Below, piece after piece: positions 21,416 to 30,602 of a DNA stretch of 31,470 bases (the first letter of the stretch is position 1; each line of letters begins with the position of its first letter). A model generated the notes under the pieces. The model was not told where the DNA came from. It did not search any database and was given only the letters and a program-made list of their open reading frames with translations. The position numbers were made by a program, and so were the translations under genes. The stretch lies in IMG/VR virus record IMGVR_UViG_3300025133_003349, positions 1-31,470 of that record; one strand, written 5' to 3'. The stretch comes from a virus.

Positions 21416-23209
21416 ATGAATGGTTATATAAAAAAGAAAGGAAAAACTATTCCTTTTGGTTATGAACTCTCAGAAATAAAAGGTTATCTCAAACCAATAC
21501 CTGCACAACAAGAAAGTCTAGCAAAGTTTATTAAGCTTATACAAGAAGAAAGTTTAACTCTCAGAGAAGCAGCTAGACAACTCTCAGAAGAGACAGGACG
21601 TTCTATTAGTCACGTAGGTATATCAAAGATAGTTAAAAAACTAGAGCCCACTCCACCCCCAAGCAAATATAGATATTCTGCTGAACAAAAGCGGAAGATG
21701 GCTTTAGCTAAAAAAGAAAGAGAAATAAAGAAAGCTAAAGAAAAAATCTTAGCTAAAGAAAGAAAGGTTAAGAAAGAAAAAGAAGTAATTAAAAAAGCAA
21801 CGGAGTCTACTACTAGTAATATTGTAATAGAAGAAGACCTAGAGTCCGTTGCTCCGTCAGTACAAGAAGTTATTAGAGACTCTAAAATTATCTTTCATCC
21901 TAATGATGGACCACAAACAGAGTTCTTAGCTGCAGATGAAAAGGATGTTTTATATGGTGGTGCTGCCGGTGGTGGAAAAAGCTATGCTATGATAGTTGAC
22001 CCTCTACGCTATGCTCATAGGTCAGCACATAGAGCCTTAATACTTAGAAGGTCTATGCCAGAATTAAGAGAGATGATTGATAAATCCAGAGAGCTTTATC
22101 CTCAAGCATTTCCGGGTGCTAAGTTTAGAGAGGTTGAAAAGCTTTGGAACTTTCCTTCGGGTGCAAAAGTAGAATTTGGATTCCTTGAAAGAGATGCAGA
22201 CGTATACAGATATCAAGGACAAGCATATAGTTGGATAGGTTTTGATGAGATAACACATTTACCTACAGAGTTCTCTTGGAACTATCTAGCCTCTCGTTTA
22301 AGAACAACAGACCCAGAAATTAAAACTTATCTTAGGTGTACTGCTAACCCCGGAGGTGTAGGGTCGCACTGGGTTAAAAATAGATACATAGAACCACAAA
22401 AGCATAATAAAAGCTTTGAAGGTAAAGATGGTTTAACTAGAAAGTTTATACCTGCTAAGTTAGCAGATAATCCATATTTAGCTAGAGACGGCATCTATGA
22501 ACAGATGTTAAAATCTCTTCCTCCGATACAGCGAAGACAGTTACTAGAAGGCAATTGGGATGTAGCAGAAGGAGCTGCATTCGTAGAATTTGACCCTACT
22601 GCTCATGTTATTCCTCCTTTTGAGCTTCCTATTCATTGGGAAAGGCTTAAAGGCATTGACTATGGGTACGCTTCAGAAAGCTGTTGTTTATGGGGAATAT
22701 TAGATTTAAATGATAATACTTTAATTATTTATCGCGAATTGTATCGAAAAGGCTTGACAGGTCACGAATTAGGTGCTATAATAACCGATATGGAGATAGA
22801 AGACCCTTTCTCCGTAAATGGTGTATTAGATACTGCAGCATGGGCTAACACAGGAACGACTGGACCAACTGTAGGAGAAGAGCTTTTAAAAGCAGGACAT
22901 AAACTAAGAAGAGCAGATAAGAATCGTATTCAAGGTAAAATCCAAATACACGAATATTTGAAAGTAAGAGAAAACGGAAGACCTAAGTTGCAGATATTTA
23001 ATACGTGTCCTAACTTAATAAGAGAGTTACAGAGTATTCCGTTATCAAAAACAAATCCAGAAGATGTAGATACACATGCTTCGGACCACGCGTATGACGC
23101 GTTAAGATATATGATAATGAGTAGACCTCGTATGGAAAACCCATTAGAAAGAATGAGAGGTTTTAAAAGAGAAATGTATAAACCTGCTGATTCTGAATTT
23201 GGATATTAA
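21416..23209 (+). CDS. terL: Terminase large subunit with N-terminal recombinase-like helix-turn-helix
   Basis: 597 residues. It packages DNA into proheads and cuts concatemers. The ATPase has Walker A at 181-188 (GGAAGGGKS begins at 181) and Walker B at D277-E278 (WIGFDE). The nuclease acidic residues are D415 (GIDYGYA), D472 (VLDTAA) and D557/D561 (SDHAYD). Before this core, residues 1-80 (GKTIPFGYEL, LKPIPAQQESLAKFI, LTLREAARQL, SISHVGISKIVKKL) resemble the DNA-binding linker of large serine recombinases, joined by a Lys/Glu coil (84-125). This extension may bind DNA near the packaging site. Weak ribosome site (AGAAAAAG). Confidence 0.95.
   Translation: MNGYIKKKGKTIPFGYELSEIKGYLKPIPAQQESLAKFIKLIQEESLTLREAARQLSEETGRSISHVGISKIVKKLEPTPPPSKYRYSAEQKRKMALAKKEREIKKAKEKILAKERKVKKEKEVIKKATESTTSNIVIEEDLESVAPSVQEVIRDSKIIFHPNDGPQTEFLAADEKDVLYGGAAGGGKSYAMIVDPLRYAHRSAHRALILRRSMPELREMIDKSRELYPQAFPGAKFREVEKLWNFPSGAKVEFGFLERDADVYRYQGQAYSWIGFDEITHLPTEFSWNYLASRLRTTDPEIKTYLRCTANPGGVGSHWVKNRYIEPQKHNKSFEGKDGLTRKFIPAKLADNPYLARDGIYEQMLKSLPPIQRRQLLEGNWDVAEGAAFVEFDPTAHVIPPFELPIHWERLKGIDYGYASESCCLWGILDLNDNTLIIYRELYRKGLTGHELGAIITDMEIEDPFSVNGVLDTAAWANTGTTGPTVGEELLKAGHKLRRADKNRIQGKIQIHEYLKVRENGRPKLQIFNTCPNLIRELQSIPLSKTNPEDVDTHASDHAYDALRYMIMSRPRMENPLERMRGFKREMYKPADSEFGY
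22754..22782 (+). promoter_or_regulatory. Perfect consensus promoter inside terL
   Basis: TTGACA (22754-22759) and TATAAT (22777-22782) are exactly 17 bases apart, within the coding sequence of the terminase nuclease domain. It could boost expression of portal, scaffold and capsid genes downstream. Confidence 0.65.
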
Positions 23210-23214
23210 GCTTT

Positions 23215-25380
23215 ATGGCAGAAAACAAAAATACATTTTTAAGTGCTGATAATATCTACGAAGAAGTAGAAGGGGAATCAGGTAAAACTTTAAATTTAGA
23301 AATAGACCAGAAACAAAACCTTGTAGGAATCATTCATGGTCGTTATGCTCAAGCAGAAGATGCTAGACAAACTGATGAAACACGTTGGTTAAAAGCATAC
23401 GAAAACTATAGGGGTCTTTACAAAAATTCAGTTAAGTTTAGAGACAGCGAGAAGTCTCGTATTTTTGTAAAGATTACTAAAACAAAAGTCTTAGCTGCTT
23501 TTGGTCAATTGGTTGATGTTATATTTGGAACAGGTAAATTTCCAATAGGCATAGCAGAAACAAAACTTCCTGAAGGCGAAAAAGAAAATGCTTATCTAGA
23601 TACACAGAACCCTACACCTAGTATTGAAATAACAGATGAGAATAGAGGGAATATAGTTGACCCTTTTGATGTTGGCTATGAAGGAGACGGAAAAGTTTTA
23701 GAAGCAGGTTCTACTTATGCTAAAGTAGAAAGCCTAGAAGAAAAAGCAGAGGATATGCTTACATCAGGATTATCAGTGATACCTGAAATTCCTGAAATAA
23801 GTCCTGCACAAAAAGCTGCAAGAAGGATGGAGAAACTTATCCATGACCAAATAGAAGAATCAAACGGGTCTGCAGAAATAAGAAATGCTTTATTAGAATC
23901 TGCATTACTAGGAACAGGAATTGTTAAAGGACCATTTAACTTTAATAAGAAATTACATAAGTGGTCTTCAGAAGGAGAAGAAAGAAACTATAATCCTTTA
24001 GAAGTAAGAGTACCGCGTATAGAGTTTGTCAGTTGTTGGGATTTTTATCCTGACCCTGCTGCAACAAATATAGAAGAATGCGAGTACATAGTTCATAGAC
24101 ATAAGATGAACAAAAGTCAATTAAGGCAATTACGTAATATGCCTTACTTTGATGAAGAAGCAATACGTAGTTGTTTGCAAATGGGAGCAAACTATGTTGA
24201 AAAAGATTTTGAAGGTCAACTTAAAGACGATGCAAGAAGTGATGATGGTTACGTAAGTAACTTTGAAGTTCTTGAATACTGGGGCATAATGGATGCAGAG
24301 TATGCAAGAGAAGTTGGAATTGAACTCTCTGATGATATAGATGATTTAGATGAAGTTCAAATAAATGCATGGGTATGCGGAGATAAATTGCTAAGAGCAG
24401 TTGTTAACCCTTTTACTCCTTATCGTATACCTTACAATGCATTCCCTTACGAAAGAAATCCTTATAATTTCTTTGGTATAGGTGTTGCTGAGAACATGGA
24501 TGATTCTCAACAGATAATGAATGGACACGCTAGAATGGCTATTGATAACTTAGCACTAGCAGGTTCTCTTGTTTTTGATGTGGATGAGTCTGCTTTAGTA
24601 GGTGGACAATCAATGGATGTGTACCCCGGAAAAGTATTTAGAAGACAGGCAGGAATGCCCGGACAGTCAATATATGGTTTGAAGTTTCCTAATACTGCTC
24701 CAGAAAACATGATGATGTTTGACAAGTTTAGACAACTTGCAGACGAACAAACAGGCATACCTAGTTATTCTCATGGACAAACAGGTGTACAAAGTATGAC
24801 TAGAACTGCTTCAGGCATGTCTATGTTGTTAGGTGCATCTAGTCTGAACATTAAAACAGTTATAAAGAATCTTGATGATTTTTTATTAAAGCCTTTAGGA
24901 GAATCATACTTCCAATGGAATATGCAGTTCTTTGAAGGTGGTCTTGATGTTAAAGGTGATTTAGAAGTTAGAGCAACTGGAACAAATAGCTTGATGCAAA
25001 AAGAAGTTAGAAGCCAAAGGCTTACTATGTTCTTACAAACTGCACAAAGTCCTGCTATTGCTCCTTTTGTTAAGATTTCTAAACTCGTAAGTGAACTAGC
25101 CTACAGCTTAGATTTAGACCCTGATGAAATACTCAATGACCCTGAAGAAGCTGCAATAATGGCTCAAATTATAGGAATGCAAAATGCTCAACAAACAACA
25201 GGCGAAGAACCTAGCCCTACTGGTCAACAATCCGGAGACATGGAATCCGCTACAGGAACACCTCAACCACCTCAAGACCTTGGAAGTACAGGCACTGGTG
25301 GGGGCAACATCGGAACAGGAGATGTTCCGCAGTCAGGGGAGACTACGTTTAGTGGTACACCTAGAGCAGTTGAGGGATGA
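23215..25380 (+). CDS. Portal protein
   Basis: 721 residues, the size of P22-type portals. It follows terL and precedes scaffold and capsid, the standard portal position. The sequence has the usual mixed helical body (RWLKAYENYRGLYK, KITKTKVLAAFGQLVDVIFG, then YGIGVAENM-like GIGVAENMDDSQQIMNGHAR, and a stem-like TGIPSYSHGQTG region) and a Gln/Gly/Pro-rich disordered tail (about 655-721). The portal forms the dodecameric ring through which DNA enters and to which the tail attaches. A 5-base gap separates it from terL. Confidence 0.9.
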   Translation: MAENKNTFLSADNIYEEVEGESGKTLNLEIDQKQNLVGIIHGRYAQAEDARQTDETRWLKAYENYRGLYKNSVKFRDSEKSRIFVKITKTKVLAAFGQLVDVIFGTGKFPIGIAETKLPEGEKENAYLDTQNPTPSIEITDENRGNIVDPFDVGYEGDGKVLEAGSTYAKVESLEEKAEDMLTSGLSVIPEIPEISPAQKAARRMEKLIHDQIEESNGSAEIRNALLESALLGTGIVKGPFNFNKKLHKWSSEGEERNYNPLEVRVPRIEFVSCWDFYPDPAATNIEECEYIVHRHKMNKSQLRQLRNMPYFDEEAIRSCLQMGANYVEKDFEGQLKDDARSDDGYVSNFEVLEYWGIMDAEYAREVGIELSDDIDDLDEVQINAWVCGDKLLRAVVNPFTPYRIPYNAFPYERNPYNFFGIGVAENMDDSQQIMNGHARMAIDNLALAGSLVFDVDESALVGGQSMDVYPGKVFRRQAGMPGQSIYGLKFPNTAPENMMMFDKFRQLADEQTGIPSYSHGQTGVQSMTRTASGMSMLLGASSLNIKTVIKNLDDFLLKPLGESYFQWNMQFFEGGLDVKGDLEVRATGTNSLMQKEVRSQRLTMFLQTAQSPAIAPFVKISKLVSELAYSLDLDPDEILNDPEEAAIMAQIIGMQNAQQTTGEEPSPTGQQSGDMESATGTPQPPQDLGSTGTGGGNIGTGDVPQSGETTFSGTPRAVEG

Positions 25381-25414
25381 AGTAGTAGAAGCAATAAATA
25401 GACAGGAAGAATAA
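25324..25414 (+). CDS. Candidate small ORF overlapping the portal 3' end
   Basis: A frame offset from the portal continues past the portal stop to 25414, ending TAATG with the next gene. Its last part (LEQLRDEVVEAINRQEE) reads like a genuine amphipathic helix, unlike random frames. A start at about 25324 (MFRSQGRL...) would give 29-30 residues; the frame stays open back to 25184. It could be a small protein or a frameshifted extension of the portal. Low certainty. Confidence 0.35.
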
Positions 25415-26064
25415 TGACAAAAGGTGAAACAAGGAATAAAAAAGAAGAAGGCGGAGACATAGATGCTCAAATGGAAACTTTAATGCCTACACATACTATG
25501 CCTGATGGTACTGAAATGCCGGGAGCAACACACGAAGAATACGAACAAACCATGTCAACAGATGAAGACATGGAAGATGGATACCTAGACTTTATATTAG
25601 ATGAAGCTCTAGAAGATGAAGAAGAAACATATTTAATGGAACAATTAGAAAGCAACGATAGACTATCTCTTATATTTGATAAAGTCGTAGACGTTGCAAC
25701 AGAATTCGCAGGGTCTGGACCAGTTGAAGGTCCGGGTTCTGGAGTATCCGATTCGATACCTGCAAGGTTATCGGATGGGGAGTTTGTCATAACTGCAAAA
25801 GCAACTGAAGAAATCGGAGTGGACAATTTAGAAGCTATGATGAAAGAAGCAGAAGCTCAAGCAGACGAAAGACAACAAATAGCGGAAGGCGGTATGATTG
25901 AAGAAGAAACTGTTGAAATGCCAGTACAAGCTGCACAACAACAAGATGTTCGAGTTTCAAGACCTACAGTATCTGCTCTTGCTGCAAAGCAAGAACATAA
26001 AGATATTGTAGGCGATGAGATTAAAAAAGGAATGTTATCTTCCAGACAATACGTTAGAAGCTAA
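25414..26064 (+). CDS. Acidic virion-associated protein with SDSIPARLSDGEFV motif
   Basis: 216 residues, acidic (DEDMEDGYLDFILDEALEDE), with Met-rich and Gln-rich parts. At residues 104-133 it has GPGSGVSDSIPARLSDGEFV followed by AKATEEIGVDNL, a motif common in proteins of short-tailed phage structural modules; its role is not settled. It lies between portal and scaffold and may be a scaffold partner or internal virion protein. Start overlaps the small candidate ORF stop (TAATG). Confidence 0.75.
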   Translation: MTKGETRNKKEEGGDIDAQMETLMPTHTMPDGTEMPGATHEEYEQTMSTDEDMEDGYLDFILDEALEDEEETYLMEQLESNDRLSLIFDKVVDVATEFAGSGPVEGPGSGVSDSIPARLSDGEFVITAKATEEIGVDNLEAMMKEAEAQADERQQIAEGGMIEEETVEMPVQAAQQQDVRVSRPTVSALAAKQEHKDIVGDEIKKGMLSSRQYVRS

Positions 26065-26069
26065 TAGCC

Positions 26070-26129
26070 GATAAAGCTACCCTAAGATATTAGGCACTTT
26101 ATCACAATAATAACCGAAAGGCTACCTTT
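26070..26129 (+). promoter_or_regulatory. Structured leader ahead of scaffold and capsid genes
   Basis: GATAAAG (26070-26076) pairs with CTTTATC (26097-26103) around an inner CCTAA-GATA-TTAGG hairpin (26081-26094). A second hairpin AAAGG-CTA-CCTTT follows at 26117-26129. The element GCTACC recurs at 26076, 26121 and 26157, and AAGCCCT occurs twice downstream. A processing or stability site for the late message is a fair guess; neither stem has a T-tract, so termination is unlikely. Confidence 0.55.
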
Positions 26130-26195
26130 ACAAACAAGCCCTCTAGTCGACATAGAGCTACCTTGTGAACGAAGCCCTGAGTAGGAGAAAAGAAA

Positions 26196-27056
26196 ATGAC
26201 TGAAAAAGTCTTACAAGAAGAAAAGGAAGCCAATCCTTATAATGCAAAAAAAGAATGGCACAATGTAGAAACTAAACCTTTCGTATCGGCAGATAGTTTA
26301 TTTTATACACCGGTAGATGAAGTAGTAACTGAACCTTCAAGTGTAAAAGAAATAGAAAAGGAAGTAAGTGAGGATAAACCTTACAAACGTCCTAACTATA
26401 AAAAACGATATGATGATTTAAAGAAACATTATGATAGCAAACTTAATGAATTTAAGTCCAGAGAACATGAGTTATTGGAAGAAGCTACTAAAAATAGAAC
26501 TGAATACAAAACTCCAAAGTCTGCTGAAGAACTTGAAGAATTTAAAAAAGAATATCCTGATGTATACGAAGTTGTAGAAACTGTAGCTCACTTACAAAGT
26601 GAATCTAAGGCAAAAGTTCTAGAAGAACGTCTTAGTCAACTCCAACAAAGAGAGCAAGAGATAGCACAACGAGATGCTTTAAAAAGGTTAGGAGAGAAGC
26701 ATCCTGATTTTGAAGATATTAAAAATAGTGATACCTTCCAAAATTGGACAAAAGAACAGCCTGAGTCTATACAACAATGGATAACAGGAAATACTGACGA
26801 TGCTGATTTAGCTTCACGTGCTCTAGATTTGTTTAAAAAAGATTTTGGAATATCTTCTTCTGAAAAGAAAAAGTCATCTTCTAAACCGACTAGACAATCT
26901 GCTGCAGATATGGTCTCCACTAAAACAACTAGTGTAGATACTAAGCAAGAGAAAGTTTGGTCAGAAAGGGAGATTGCTGCCATGAGCGTTGCAGAGTTTG
27001 ATAAATACGAAAGTGAAATCAGCGATGCTATGCAAGAAGGCAGAATCATTAAATAA
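26196..27056 (+). CDS. Capsid scaffolding protein
   Basis: 286 residues, acidic and mostly alpha-helical. Long coiled coil at about 65-155 (YDDLKKHYDSKLNEFKSR, LEERLSQLQQREQEIAQR), a Ser/Lys-rich hinge near 220-245 and a C-terminal helix-turn-helix (WSEREIAAMSVAEFDKYESE) typical of scaffold domains that bind the coat protein. Directly precedes the major capsid gene. Guides prohead assembly and then leaves or is degraded. AGGAGA precedes the start. Confidence 0.87.
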   Translation: MTEKVLQEEKEANPYNAKKEWHNVETKPFVSADSLFYTPVDEVVTEPSSVKEIEKEVSEDKPYKRPNYKKRYDDLKKHYDSKLNEFKSREHELLEEATKNRTEYKTPKSAEELEEFKKEYPDVYEVVETVAHLQSESKAKVLEERLSQLQQREQEIAQRDALKRLGEKHPDFEDIKNSDTFQNWTKEQPESIQQWITGNTDDADLASRALDLFKKDFGISSSEKKKSSSKPTRQSAADMVSTKTTSVDTKQEKVWSEREIAAMSVAEFDKYESEISDAMQEGRIIK

Positions 27057-27081
27057 ACTATAACTTAAAGGAGAAAGTATC

Positions 27082-28056
27082 ATGGCTCAATATTTTGAAC
27101 CCGGAACGGATACTGATGCTAACTTTGCTAACTCCGCAAGTGGACAGACTAATAGTTTCTTTTTACCTTCGGTTTACTCTAAAAAGGTTTTAAACTTTTT
27201 TAGAAAAGCCTCGGTAGTAGAAGCTATTACTAACACCGACTATGCCGGTGAGATATCCTCTTTCGGAGACTCAGTAAAGATTATCAAAGAACCAGTAATT
27301 TCTGTGTCTGATTACACAAGAAATTCTGATACTACAGAAACTAGACTAACAGACCAAGAAATTACTTTGGTTGTTGATAGTGCCAAAGCTTTCAAATTCA
27401 TCGTAGATGATATTGAAACTAATATGTCACATGTCAACTTCAAAGAAGTAGCTTCTAGCTCTGCTGCATATGCATTGAAAGATTCATATGACGCTGCAGT
27501 TATTGCTGTTATGTTTGCAGGATTATCTGCTTCATCACCAAACCACGTGTTAGGTGCTGATAGTGCAACTGATTTAGGAGCAGGAGTCTTTGATGGCTCT
27601 GGTGCTGCTGACATTGGTAGTGGTGGTTCTGAAACTGACCCTCTAGACCTTATGGCTAGAATGTCAAGACTATTAGACGAACAAAATGTACCTGAAGAAG
27701 GTAGATGGTTCGTTGCAAGTCCTGACTTCTACGAAGTTCTAGGACAAACCTCTTCTAAATTACTATCTGTCGACTATAATGGTGGACAAGGTTCTCTTAG
27801 AAATGGTTTAGTGGCTAGTGGAAAACTACGTGGTTTTGATATGTACAAGTCAAACAACATTGCTGCAACATCTAATGCTGCCGGTAAATGTTTAGCAGGA
27901 CATATCAGTTCTACTGCAACTGCTAACACAATTCTTTCAACAGAAGTGTTGAGAGACCCAACATCGTTTGGGGATATTGTTAGAGGTCTTCACGTCTATG
28001 GTGCGAAAGTACTTAGAGATGAAGCCTTAGTAGGTGCATTCTACGGTATCGATTAA
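27082..28056 (+). CDS. Major capsid protein
   Basis: 324 residues with HK97-fold character: N-arm (FANSASGQTNSFFLPSVYSK), E-loop region (GEISSFGDSVKIIKEPVISV), then the spine-helix part (FKEVASSSAAYALKDSYDAA) and A-domain with a Gly-rich insertion (about 155-185) and RWFVASPDFYEVL. It follows the scaffold and has AAAGGAGA at good spacing. It forms the icosahedral shell. A hairpin after its stop may cap the abundant transcript. Confidence 0.9.
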   Translation: MAQYFEPGTDTDANFANSASGQTNSFFLPSVYSKKVLNFFRKASVVEAITNTDYAGEISSFGDSVKIIKEPVISVSDYTRNSDTTETRLTDQEITLVVDSAKAFKFIVDDIETNMSHVNFKEVASSSAAYALKDSYDAAVIAVMFAGLSASSPNHVLGADSATDLGAGVFDGSGAADIGSGGSETDPLDLMARMSRLLDEQNVPEEGRWFVASPDFYEVLGQTSSKLLSVDYNGGQGSLRNGLVASGKLRGFDMYKSNNIAATSNAAGKCLAGHISSTATANTILSTEVLRDPTSFGDIVRGLHVYGAKVLRDEALVGAFYGID

Positions 28057-28065
28057 TACCAACTC

Positions 28066-28096
28066 GTAAGTGGGGAGGGTTTTCCTTCCCCCTTAC
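28066..28096 (+). terminator. Post-capsid hairpin, probable partial terminator
   Basis: GTAAG pairs with CTTAC and GGGG with CCCC, with part of the inner AGG/CCT also able to pair. The stem is very stable, but only short T runs follow (CACTTTAAAA). Its place directly after the capsid gene matches partial terminators or mRNA-stabilising hairpins in other phages. Confidence 0.6.
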
Positions 28097-28114
28097 ACTT
28101 TAAAAGGATATATT

Positions 28115-28222
28115 ATGTGGGATTACAACAAATGGTTACAGAACGATTTTAATACTAGAATAGTAGGTAAGTGGTTTAAAGAAGAACCAAAAAAGAAAAA
28201 AGAAACTAAAGAAGAAAAATAA
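28115..28222 (+). CDS. Very small basic protein (35 aa)
   Basis: 35 residues: an amphipathic front (MWDYNKWLQNDFNTRIVGKW) and a Lys/Glu tail. AAGGAT lies 6 bases before the ATG. It fills the gap between capsid and tail adaptor. Unknown function; similar small genes in this slot are common in phages. Confidence 0.6.
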   Translation: MWDYNKWLQNDFNTRIVGKWFKEEPKKKKETKEEK

Positions 28223-28224
28223 AT

Positions 28225-28992
28225 ATGGCAACTTCATTTCTAACATTAACAAATGATATTCTTAGAGAACTTAATGAAATTGAATTAACTTCTGCAACTT
28301 TCGCAAGTGCAAAAGGAATTCAAAAGTTTGTAAAAGAAAGTATAAATAAATCAATTAAGGATATAGCCAATGAAGAACCTCAACTTCCTTTCTTTTCAGT
28401 AGCAGCAAGTGGAGGTACAGACCCTTTTTATGGTAACGTAACTGTAGCTTCTGTTGCAGGAACTAGATGGTACATATTAAAAGCAGGAAGTTCTAGTATT
28501 ATTACAGATTATTCATCTGTGGATTGGGATGACTTTTATATAACAACAATAAGTGTTAGTGGTGAATCTGCTCCTTATGTTTCAAAAGGATTAAAATTTA
28601 TTACATTAGATGATTGGACTAGATATCTAAGAGATTCAGAAAATCAAGATGATGCAGATAGTCAAAACTATGGAGAACCACAATATGTTATCCGTAGTCC
28701 AGACCATCGTAAGTTTGGTTTAAGTCCTATACCTGATAAAGTTTATAATGTGCATTTTTATGCTTATAATGCACCAACAGTTTTATCAGCTTATGGAGAC
28801 GAAATAGTATTACCAGACCAGTACACTAATGTAATAACAGCCAGAACAAGATATTATGTATGGCAGTTTAAAGAAAGTCCACAACAAGCAGCTTTTGCTT
28901 TAGATGATTATAAAAAAGGTATGAAACAAATGAAGTCTAACTTAATTAATCCAAGCCCGTCTTATATGTCAGATGATAGAAGGTATTTTTAA
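28225..28992 (+). CDS. Head-tail adaptor / tail tubular A-like protein
   Basis: 255 residues. Opening helices (LTLTNDILRELNEIEL, KGIQKFVKESINKSIKDIA), a beta-rich middle and closing helices (VITARTRYYVWQF, AAFALDDYKKGMKQM) match the layout of T7 gp11/P22 gp4-type connector proteins. It follows the capsid gene and overlaps the nozzle gene by one base. It would bridge portal and tail. Confidence 0.75.
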   Translation: MATSFLTLTNDILRELNEIELTSATFASAKGIQKFVKESINKSIKDIANEEPQLPFFSVAASGGTDPFYGNVTVASVAGTRWYILKAGSSSIITDYSSVDWDDFYITTISVSGESAPYVSKGLKFITLDDWTRYLRDSENQDDADSQNYGEPQYVIRSPDHRKFGLSPIPDKVYNVHFYAYNAPTVLSAYGDEIVLPDQYTNVITARTRYYVWQFKESPQQAAFALDDYKKGMKQMKSNLINPSPSYMSDDRRYF

Positions 28993-30599
28993 TGCCTACA
29001 TCACAGCCTTATACAGTAGCAGTAAATGGAGGATTAGTAAGCTCATCTAATGTTATAGATTTACTTAAGACTCCCGGAGTTGCAAAAGATTTAAGAAATT
29101 TTGAAGTATCCATAGAAGGTGGATATAGACGTATTAATGGTTATCAAAAGTTTGGTACTACTAATGCAACGAGACCTACAGGTAGTGCTACAAATATATT
29201 AGGTACATTTACATATGCTGATGGTGTTATTGTTACAGCATCAACAGGAATATATTTTAGTAATGATGGAGCGACTTGGATAAATATTGGAAGAAGTTCA
29301 GTATCCGGAAGCGGTGATAACTATTCAACCTTTACAGGAAGAAGTACTCTAACTAGAACTGGACAAGGGCAATGTCAATTTACATTATTTGATGGACCTA
29401 CGTATGATTATGGTCAAGTTATTATTGCAGATGGAGCTAATAAACTTTATAGTTTTAGAATGGAAGGAACTGGTGATTTAGATTCTAGAACATTTTTTAC
29501 AGAAGAGATAACAGTTACAAGTACAAAATATGTTAAGTATGTTACAACTCATGATAAACATTTAATAGCTGCAGGAGTTGAAGATAATTTAAGTACATTA
29601 TACTATAGTGGAACACTAGACCCAACTGATTTTACAAGTACAGGTTCAGGTTCAATAGTATTAGAAGACCAGATAGAAGGAATAAGAGGTTTTCGTAATG
29701 AACTATTTATATTTTGTACTAATAGTATATTTAAACTTATAAATATTAATAGTTCAAGCACTGTTGCAATAGTACCAGTTACAAAGAACGTAGGTTGTTT
29801 AAGTGGTTATAGTATTCAAGAAATAGGTGGTGACTTAATATTCTTAGCACCAGATGGATTAAGAACAGTAGCCGGTACAGCAAGAATTGGTGACGTTGAA
29901 TTAGGAACTGTTAGTAAAGCTATACAACCTCTTGTTACTAATTTAACAGAAAATATTAATAGTTTTGTAATAAGTAGCGTTGTACTAAGAGATAAATCTC
30001 AATATAGATTATTTTATAGTAATACAGGCTTAGAACAAACACAACAAAAAGGAATAATAGGAACACTTAGACCAGAAGGATTTCAATGGTCTGAAACAAG
30101 AAGTTTAGAGGTTACTGCGATTGGTTCAGGATTTGATAGTAGTAATGTAGAACAATATTATCATGGAGATACTGAAGGATATATATATCAACATGATACA
30201 GGTAATAATTTTGATGGTACTAATATATTAGCACGATACGAAACACCAAACTATGATTATGGAGATTTAGGAACATTAAAAACTTTACATTATGTTAGAG
30301 TATCTGCAAGTGCGGAAGGCATTGTAGAACCTGATATACAAGTTAGATTTGATTATGGGAATACAGATATCCCACAACCACCAGATTTATTTGATATAGG
30401 AGTTATAAATCCTCCTTCAAAGTTTGGTGATGCATTGTTTAATACAAATGTATTTGGTGGTGGTGATAACCCTTTAATAAGAATTCCATTACAAGGTAGT
30501 GGAACAAGTAATAATTTTACCATTATAAGTAACGATACAAAGCCACCCTATACTATAAATGGTTTTTATGTAGATTATATACCTTCAGGCAGGAGATAA
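28992..30599 (+). CDS. Tail nozzle / DNA-stabilisation protein (P22 gp10 or T7 gp12 type)
   Basis: 535 residues, almost all beta. It opens with SQPYTVAVNGGLVSSSNVID and DLRNFEVSIEGGYRRINGYQ, a familiar start for these tail proteins, and continues in beta-propeller-like repeats of short strands (FIFCTNSIFKL, IGGDLIFLAPDGLRTV, FRLFY-type YRLFYSN). It closes or plugs the short tail. Overlaps the adaptor by one base (AATG) and precedes the fibre gene, as expected. Confidence 0.82.
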   Translation: MPTSQPYTVAVNGGLVSSSNVIDLLKTPGVAKDLRNFEVSIEGGYRRINGYQKFGTTNATRPTGSATNILGTFTYADGVIVTASTGIYFSNDGATWINIGRSSVSGSGDNYSTFTGRSTLTRTGQGQCQFTLFDGPTYDYGQVIIADGANKLYSFRMEGTGDLDSRTFFTEEITVTSTKYVKYVTTHDKHLIAAGVEDNLSTLYYSGTLDPTDFTSTGSGSIVLEDQIEGIRGFRNELFIFCTNSIFKLININSSSTVAIVPVTKNVGCLSGYSIQEIGGDLIFLAPDGLRTVAGTARIGDVELGTVSKAIQPLVTNLTENINSFVISSVVLRDKSQYRLFYSNTGLEQTQQKGIIGTLRPEGFQWSETRSLEVTAIGSGFDSSNVEQYYHGDTEGYIYQHDTGNNFDGTNILARYETPNYDYGDLGTLKTLHYVRVSASAEGIVEPDIQVRFDYGNTDIPQPPDLFDIGVINPPSKFGDALFNTNVFGGGDNPLIRIPLQGSGTSNNFTIISNDTKPPYTINGFYVDYIPSGRR

Positions 30600-30602
30600 T
30601 AA

